Assembly (NCBI GenBank): GCA_021812265.1
Contig: JAKAOI010000046.1
Span: 1 to 10,111, forward strand
Reading direction: 5' to 3'
Length of the DNA: 10,111 nucleotides
DNA from: Chloroflexota bacterium
GTDB lineage: Bacteria > Chloroflexota > Ktedonobacteria > Ktedonobacterales > JACDGC01
The position numbers and the translations under genes were made by a program. The stretch's first letter is position 1; each line of letters begins with the position of its first letter. Shown in pieces: positions 6,724-10,111 of this stretch. The notes under the pieces are model-generated. The model was given only the letters and a program-made list of their open reading frames with translations. It was not told the origin of the DNA and searched no databases.

Positions 6724-6758
6724 ATATGAACGTGGCTGATTTTTCAGCCGACACATAT
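6724..6758 (+). terminator. Stem-loop between the trans-sulfuration enzyme and the deacetylase
   Basis: GGCTGA (6734-6739) pairs with TCAGCC (6744-6749) around a TTTT loop, and outer arms ATATG (6724-6728) and CATAT (6754-6758) extend it across an internal loop. It starts 7 bp after the stop at 6716. No T-run follows, so it may be a weak terminator or a transcript-stabilising hairpin rather than a full stop. Confidence 0.4.
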
Positions 6759-6806
6759 GGTATCTATTTTCCTAGTGGAATATCACAACAGCAGTAAAGG
6801 CACAAC

Positions 6807-7529
6807 ATGAACAGCATGGCAAATAAAAAAATCCTGATCGTCATGGCGCATCCGGATGACGGTGAGTTTATGGCCGGCGCAGCCATTGCGCATTGGGCGG
6901 CGCAAGGCGCAGATATCTATTACAGCCTTATGACAAACGGCGATGTGGGATCGAGCGACCCGCATATGACCAGTGAAGCTTTAATTGATCTGCGCAGAAA
7001 TGAAGCGCAAGAGGCGGCAAATCGGCTGGGTGTGCAACATCCCGTCATCTTCTTCAATCAAATTGACTCGCAGTTAACCCACACATTGGAGATCCGCCGC
7101 GATCTTACTCGTGTTATCCGGCAAATAAAGCCAGACGCAGTTGTAACTCAAGACCCTTCAACTTATTATCACGATAGGGGATATATTAACCATCCGGATC
7201 ACCGGGCAGTTGGCGATATTACTTTTGCGGCAATTATGCCTTCCGCCAGCACACGTCTTATTTTTCCTGAATTATTGGATGAAGGACTAGAACCGCACAG
7301 AGTAAGCGAGCTGCTTTTGGTCAACACCAATCATCGCGATTTTTGGATAGAGGTAACTGCAGAAGATATTGAAAAACAGCGAAACGCGCTGCTGGCTCAC
7401 GCCACTCAAGTAAAAGAAGGTCCGCCGCTGGAAAGGCTGTTACAAAACGCGCGTTCCGCCGCACAAGAAGCGCGCGTTCACGGCCACTTCTTTGAGTATG
7501 CCGCCGCGTTTAAGTGTTTTCTGTTTTAG
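6807..7529 (+). CDS. PIG-L (LmbE) family zinc-dependent N-acetyl deacetylase
   Basis: The 240-residue protein has the family's N-terminal Rossmann-like start and metal motif A-H-P-D-D-G-E (14-20), with H15 and D18 as expected zinc ligands and D17 as general base. The second motif H-P-D-H-R-A-V-G (129-136) supplies the third zinc ligand, H132. Family members remove acetyl groups from GlcNAc-linked substrates, as in mycothiol, bacillithiol, glycopeptide and GPI pathways. Which substrate applies is unknown, and no thiol-biosynthesis neighbour is visible. The ATG at 6807 has AAAGG about 7 bases upstream; a second ATG at 6816 lacks a ribosome site. It lies 90 bp after the trans-sulfuration gene on the same strand, so partial cotranscription is possible. 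A link between cysteine supply and a low-molecular-weight thiol is speculative. Confidence 0.9.
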   Translation: MNSMANKKILIVMAHPDDGEFMAGAAIAHWAAQGADIYYSLMTNGDVGSSDPHMTSEALIDLRRNEAQEAANRLGVQHPVIFFNQIDSQLTHTLEIRRDLTRVIRQIKPDAVVTQDPSTYYHDRGYINHPDHRAVGDITFAAIMPSASTRLIFPELLDEGLEPHRVSELLLVNTNHRDFWIEVTAEDIEKQRNALLAHATQVKEGPPLERLLQNARSAAQEARVHGHFFEYAAAFKCFLF

Positions 7530-7549
7530 CAATTCCAAAAGAAGAACAA

Positions 7550-7612
7550 GGGGCGGACCTTCTGGCCGCCCCGGCAGTGGCAAGATATGGGTAAGCATAA
7601 CAGCCACTTTTT
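7550..7612 (+). terminator. Two consecutive hairpins after the deacetylase gene, second with T-run
   Basis: GGGGCGG (7550-7556) pairs with CCGCCCC (7566-7572), and the stem continues as CC/GG past a bulged A to a TTCT loop, giving nine pairs. Directly after it, AGTGGC (7576-7581) pairs with GCCACT (7603-7608), which leads into TTTTT (7608-7612). The pair starts 20 bp past the stop at 7529. The second hairpin has a 21-base loop, so it is a weaker terminator than its T-run suggests. Together they plausibly end the plus-strand transcript. Confidence 0.5.
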
Positions 7613-7653
7613 GAAGAAGCAAAAAGAAAATTTATTTGAGGACATTCCAATCC

Positions 7654-7733
7654 CCGCACAGAGTGCGGCAACCCACTGTGAATTCCGGCGACTATATACA
7701 TAAAAAATACCCCATGTATCCGCTAGCTTCGCC
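7654..7733. other. Further hairpins in the 305-bp gap before the first receiver gene
   Basis: CCGCAC (7654-7659) and GTGCGG (7663-7668) form a tight 6-bp hairpin with an AGA loop. Next, GGCGA (7687-7691) pairs with TCGCC (7729-7733) and encloses ATACAT (7696-7701) paired with ATGTAT (7714-7719). There is no credible protein frame in 7530-7834. The region could be a structured RNA, a cluster of terminators or degenerate RNA-gene remains. I cannot tell which, or which strand is transcribed. Confidence 0.35.
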
Positions 7734-7755
7734 ACTCCCCCCAAAAAACAAATAC

Positions 7756-7784
7756 TTCATAATTTTGCGTTTTTATGATATTAT
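7756..7784 (+). promoter_or_regulatory. Candidate extended -10 promoter for the first receiver gene
   Basis: TTCATA (7756-7761), a 17-base spacer and TATTAT (7779-7784) with TG at 7776-7777 form a plausible extended -10 promoter. Transcription would start near 7791, about 44 bases before the ATG at 7835. An AT-rich, A-tract-rich segment lies just upstream. Confidence 0.5.
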
Positions 7785-7834
7785 CTTGGCAGTAAAGTTT
7801 GCTGTGGCGCCAAAAAAAATTTTGGAGATGTGGT

Positions 7835-8275
7835 ATGAAAGATACACCAACAATCTTAGCCATTGATAACAATATAGATTTGCTGAATCGGCTGCAATTG
7901 ACCCTGAAAATTTTACTTGGGTATAGCGTGGAGTGTGTTACAACAGGAGAAGATGCGCTGGAAAAATTTACTGCGCTGCAACCAGCCTGTGTTATTATGG
8001 ACTTGCATTTACCTGATTTTGACGGTTTCAGTTTTATCCGTATTGTTCGAGGAGACCCAGCTACTGCGCAAACACCGTTAATTATATTAACGGAGCCAGA
8101 AGCTAACGACGAAACAAACCGGCTTATCAGCTTAGCGTCTGGCGCGGATTTTTTTCTGACCAAGCCGGTAAAGCCGCTTACGTTACTTGACACCATTTTT
8201 CAGGCAATGAATATCAGCGAGGAGCAACGTAACTCGGGTATGATCGCGTTGCTGATGAATATGCAAGATAATTAG
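7835..8275 (+). CDS. Free-standing response regulator receiver protein
   Basis: The 146-residue protein is a single CheY-like receiver domain with a short tail. The acidic pocket is D11 followed by N12 (most receivers have D-D or E-D), the phosphoacceptor is D56 in V-I-M-D-L-H-L-P, the switch Thr is T86 in I-I-L-T, and K110 lies in L-T-K-P. Residues after about 125 form a tail of some 20 residues without a recognisable output domain. It therefore probably acts by protein contact or phosphotransfer, with no DNA-binding part. I start at 7835 because GGAGA lies about 6 bases upstream and the fold begins with P-T-I-L-A-I-D. A longer frame from 7799 adds 12 non-family residues. No histidine kinase is nearby. 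It converges on the YtxH-like gene, with 43 bp between. Confidence 0.88.
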   Translation: MKDTPTILAIDNNIDLLNRLQLTLKILLGYSVECVTTGEDALEKFTALQPACVIMDLHLPDFDGFSFIRIVRGDPATAQTPLIILTEPEANDETNRLISLASGADFFLTKPVKPLTLLDTIFQAMNISEEQRNSGMIALLMNMQDN

Positions 8276-8318
8276 CCAGACCACATATTTTCAGCGTAAA
8301 AGCGCTTCCGCGCGGCTT

Positions 8319-8570
8319 CTATTTCATTTTAGACATGACTTCGCGGCGCGCATTTTGGTACGCTTCTCGGCCCTGAGCTAAAGCGTCGGTTATAACGCTG
8401 CGCAGTGAGGGACTGTCTGCGTCATCTTGCTCGGTTTCCAGTTCACCGGCTTCATCCTGAGATTCTTGTTTCGGCGCCAGTATTGCAATGAGCGCTAACA
8501 CGATTACAGCGCCAAGAATAACGCCGAACAGCGCGCCAAACCCACCAGATTTTTTTTGATTTTTGGTCAT
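8319..8570 (-). CDS. Small YtxH-like single-helix membrane protein
   Basis: The 83-residue product has a basic N-terminus (K3, K6, K7), one Gly-rich hydrophobic helix (about 10-32) ending in A-P-K, an acidic linker (about 36-54), and a C-terminal stretch (about 55-83) that could form an amphipathic helix rich in Ala, Arg and Lys. The G-x-x-x-G helix followed by A-P-K is the usual look of YtxH-domain proteins, membrane-anchored general-stress-associated proteins of unclear biochemistry. The ATG at 8568-8570 has AAGGAAG about 7 bases upstream. It follows the second receiver gene by 17 bp on the same strand, so the two are very likely cotranscribed. Confidence 0.75.
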   Translation of the reverse strand: MTKNQKKSGGFGALFGVILGAVIVLALIAILAPKQESQDEAGELETEQDDADSPSLRSVITDALAQGREAYQNARREVMSKMK

Positions 8571-8587
8571 ATGTGGCTTCCTTTCTG

Positions 8588-8956
8588 TCAGATTAATTTT
8601 AAGAGTGTATCTAAGGCAAAAGGTTTCAGCAGAATCGTTACCTTGCTATATCGCTTGGGATCACTCCCAATTAATTTTTGCGCCTTGTTTGCTTCAATAA
8701 CTGAGGCGGTATATAAAATAACAGCGGTATCCTGAACGATGATGTCACCTGTTAGATCTTGCAAAACATCCAATCCAGGTTTATCTTCCATGAGCAGATC
8801 CAGCACTATTAAATCTGGCTGAAATGTTTTAGCTGCTTCTAAAGTCTCCGAACCTTTATCTAAAACTTTAACAGTATGCTGTTCATCTTCAAATATCGTC
8901 CTCATTAACTCTAATATTTCTGAGGTGTCATCTACAATGAGGATCCGTTTTCCCAT
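8588..8956 (-). CDS. Free-standing response regulator receiver protein
   Basis: The 122-residue protein is a minimal CheY-like receiver with all canonical residues: acidic pair D9-D10 in L-I-V-D-D, phosphoacceptor D53 in I-V-L-D-L-L-M, switch Thr T83 in L-Y-T-A and K111 in L-L-K-P-F. It has no output domain; the last residues complete the final helix. The ATG at 8954-8956 has AGAGGA about 8 bases upstream. It is the promoter-proximal gene of a pair with the YtxH-like gene. It is not a duplicate of the receiver at 7835: the tails, acidic pocket and loop lengths differ. No kinase is in the window, so the input is unknown. Confidence 0.9.
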   Translation of the reverse strand: MGKRILIVDDTSEILELMRTIFEDEQHTVKVLDKGSETLEAAKTFQPDLIVLDLLMEDKPGLDVLQDLTGDIIVQDTAVILYTASVIEANKAQKLIGSDPKRYSKVTILLKPFALDTLLKLI

Positions 8957-9228
8957 AACTTTTATCCTCTGTATTATCGTTACGTTGGCTATCTTTATTT
9001 AACTGCTATCCCCAAACGTTGCTTTAACTGAAGAGGATCTGTAATACAAAAGCCCTAATTTGCTTTGCGTCACATAATTATAGTATACATTATTTACACA
9101 TATGTCATATGGACTGTAGTCATTAAATACCTTGACCAAATGATATTTGTTATATTTTCTAAGACTTCATATTGAGAACATCCGTTTTTGGCAAGGGCGT
9201 TTCTCGAAAATATTCACGGTATGATAAA
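8957..9228 (-). promoter_or_regulatory. AT-rich leader and promoter region of the receiver/YtxH pair
   Basis: This gene-free stretch separates the ArsA-type gene from the receiver pair. On the minus strand a perfect TATAAT (9082-9077) overlaps an upstream TATACT, and ATGACA lies at a plausible but imperfect distance as a -35. The implied leader is about 115 bases. Two CATATG palindromes one base apart (within about 9099-9112) and strong AT-richness suggest regulatory use. I see no coding frame or RNA gene in it. Confidence 0.4.
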
Positions 9229-9261
9229 CAGCAAAGGCGGACGCAGTTGCCGCCTTTGCTG
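9229..9261 (-). terminator. 12-bp-stem terminator of the ArsA-type gene
   Basis: CAGCAAAGGCGG (9229-9240) pairs perfectly with CCGCCTTTGCTG (9250-9261) around a 9-base loop. Read on the minus strand it follows the ArsA-type stop codon (9302) by 40 bases and is followed by TTTAT. The stem is very stable; the T-run is short. Confidence 0.75.
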
Positions 9262-9301
9262 TGTGCGCATCATTCGCGCTGTTGTGGCGGCAATATTAAG
9301 A

Positions 9302-10111
9302 TTATGGCGCGCCAAACAGCACTTCCAGCGATCCGCTTACCATTTTGGCGCGTTTTGCTTCCAGTCCGCTCATAGAGCTGGGCAGTGTAATTGCCCGCTT
9401 AAAATTGCCGATTTCAACATACAATTCATCTCCCTTGCGCGACATAGTTACTTTATCCAATTCCACATGTGGCAAAGGCAAACGAAGTATATATTCATCT
9501 CCCACCTTATCAATTTCCTGAAGCCTGCCCTTAAAAAATACTTGATCAGGGTTTTTATCGCCATATATTTGCCCACCCAAATTTTGCAGCATATCTAAAC
9601 CAACAATTTCATGAGGCGCATAGGGAACTTCAAAAACCGGCAGCGGGGCAAATGTATCATAAATCATTCTTAAATATGGTCGCTGCTGCTGATACATAGC
9701 CACAATAAACGGATCTTCCGTAGCCGGTTTCGGCAATATGCGATTGCAAACCACCATATCTATGGGGTACCCATATAACGCTAAATATGTTTCCGCGCGC
9801 AAAGCTTCTTTAATGACCATTTTCTCTGGGTTTACCACCAAGCGATAGGAACTGATATCAGAATTAATCAACGTCGCCCGCAGCGCCTTTACCTGCACAT
9901 TCAGCGCTTCTACGGTTTCCATCACATCTACACCCGGCACAACATTTTTCAACATAGGCCGCACCATGGAGAAAATTGCCCCCTGAAACCGATTCATTTT
10001 TTTTACATAGTATGAAAATACGTCAGGCATGGAAAGCAGTCGCACCGTTTCCCCTGTAGGAGCGGCGTCGATAACTGCAGTGTCAAAATCTCCCGCTTCC
10101 ACACGGCGATA
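9302..10111 (-). CDS. ArsA-family ATPase with C-terminal HSP20-like domain, N-terminus outside window
   Basis: The frame runs open to the window edge and encodes the last 269 residues. D-A-A-P-T-G-E-T-V-R-L-L (15-26 of the fragment) is the switch II region of the ArsA/Get3 anion-pump ATPases. A stretch matching V-N-P-E-x-M-x-I-x-E-A-x-R and V-V-C-N-R-I-L-P follows, both typical of the family. The last 70 or so residues (G-R-L-Q-E onward) form a beta-rich module with L-P-L-P, E-L-Y-V-E-I-G-N and I-T-L-P, matching the alpha-crystallin-like ArsA_HSP20 C-terminal domain. The P-loop lies upstream outside the window. No arsenite metal-site cysteine cluster is visible in this part, so arsenite export is not supported. 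A chaperone or targeting role is possible. A GTG at 10102 is internal, not the start. Confidence 0.88.
   Translation of the reverse strand, partial: YRRVEAGDFDTAVIDAAPTGETVRLLSMPDVFSYYVKKMNRFQGAIFSMVRPMLKNVVPGVDVMETVEALNVQVKALRATLINSDISSYRLVVNPEKMVIKEALRAETYLALYGYPIDMVVCNRILPKPATEDPFIVAMYQQQRPYLRMIYDTFAPLPVFEVPYAPHEIVGLDMLQNLGGQIYGDKNPDQVFFKGRLQEIDKVGDEYILRLPLPHVELDKVTMSRKGDELYVEIGNFKRAITLPSSMSGLEAKRAKMVSGSLEVLFGAP

Noticed and set aside
7630..7742. A tRNA-Leu-like 5' half on the minus strand (GGGGGGAGTGGCGAAGC at 7742 downward) with a long-variable-arm-like hairpin and a T-arm-like segment.
   Set aside because: The D-stem does not close, no 7-base anticodon loop forms, the T-loop lacks TTC and no 3' acceptor strand matches the 5' G-run. 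At most it is a heavily decayed remnant; chance is as likely.
7440..7744. Several minus-strand frames of 60-72 codons across the gap after the deacetylase.
   Set aside because: The compositions are Cys-, Trp- and Arg-rich in the way of shadow translations, they overlap one another and the hairpins, and none has a convincing ribosome site.
9090..9115. Tandem CATATG palindromes considered as a mobile-element end or a recombination site.
   Set aside because: There is no transposase, target duplication or terminal repeat partner anywhere in the window; short AT-rich palindromes are expected in such a promoter region.

Overview
This window looks like an ordinary housekeeping stretch of a bacterial chromosome. 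The evidence is an initiator tRNA-fMet, two near-perfect sigma70-type tRNA promoters, Shine-Dalgarno-led genes and a bacterial CdsA tail. Base composition is moderate, with frequent GCGC/GGCGCC words in the genes and AT-rich gaps. The lineage cannot be fixed from sequence alone. An ArsA-type ATPase with a C-terminal HSP20-like domain, a secreted SH3-repeat protein, a PsiE-like membrane protein and free-standing receiver proteins would fit Chloroflexota; this is an inference. There is no phage, transposon, CRISPR or conjugation signature.

Left part (1-4802). The window opens in the last 38 codons of cdsA (+), which is too short to be found by ORF length but carries the CDP-diglyceride synthetase signature. 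It converges on a row of minus-strand genes. In transcription order these are a 3-hydroxyacyl-CoA dehydrogenase (4802-3951), a secreted SH3-SH3-TIM-barrel protein (3742-2318), a PsiE-like four-helix membrane protein (2161-1526), type I 3-dehydroquinate dehydratase aroD (1456-680) and a small DUF5658-like membrane protein (502-176). Gaps of 70 to about 210 bp suggest mostly separate promoters rather than one tight operon.

Centre (5003-5390). This is a compact tRNA locus. tRNA-fMet and tRNA-Met lie in tandem, 4 bp apart, on the minus strand. tRNA-Gly(CCC) lies on the plus strand. Two back-to-back consensus promoters, each with a 17-bp spacer, drive them, and an intrinsic terminator follows tRNA-Gly.

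Right part (5391-10111). Two plus-strand metabolic genes come first: a PLP-dependent trans-sulfuration enzyme and a PIG-L/LmbE-type zinc deacetylase. A hairpin-rich 305-bp gap follows, then a free-standing receiver protein (+). It converges on a minus-strand pair made of a second free-standing receiver and a YtxH-like membrane protein. After an AT-rich regulatory gap and a 12-bp-stem terminator, the window ends inside an ArsA-family ATPase gene (-) whose N-terminal P-loop half lies outside.

How the genes work together: phospholipid, shikimate, sulfur amino acid and acyl-CoA metabolism are each represented by one gene, so no pathway is assembled here. The receiver-YtxH pair is the only strong operon among protein genes. 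I found no convincing undescribed defence or mobile system. The items most worth a second look are the SH3-TIM-barrel protein, the structured 7550-7733 gap, the receiver/YtxH locus and the operator-like repeats upstream of the dehydrogenase.
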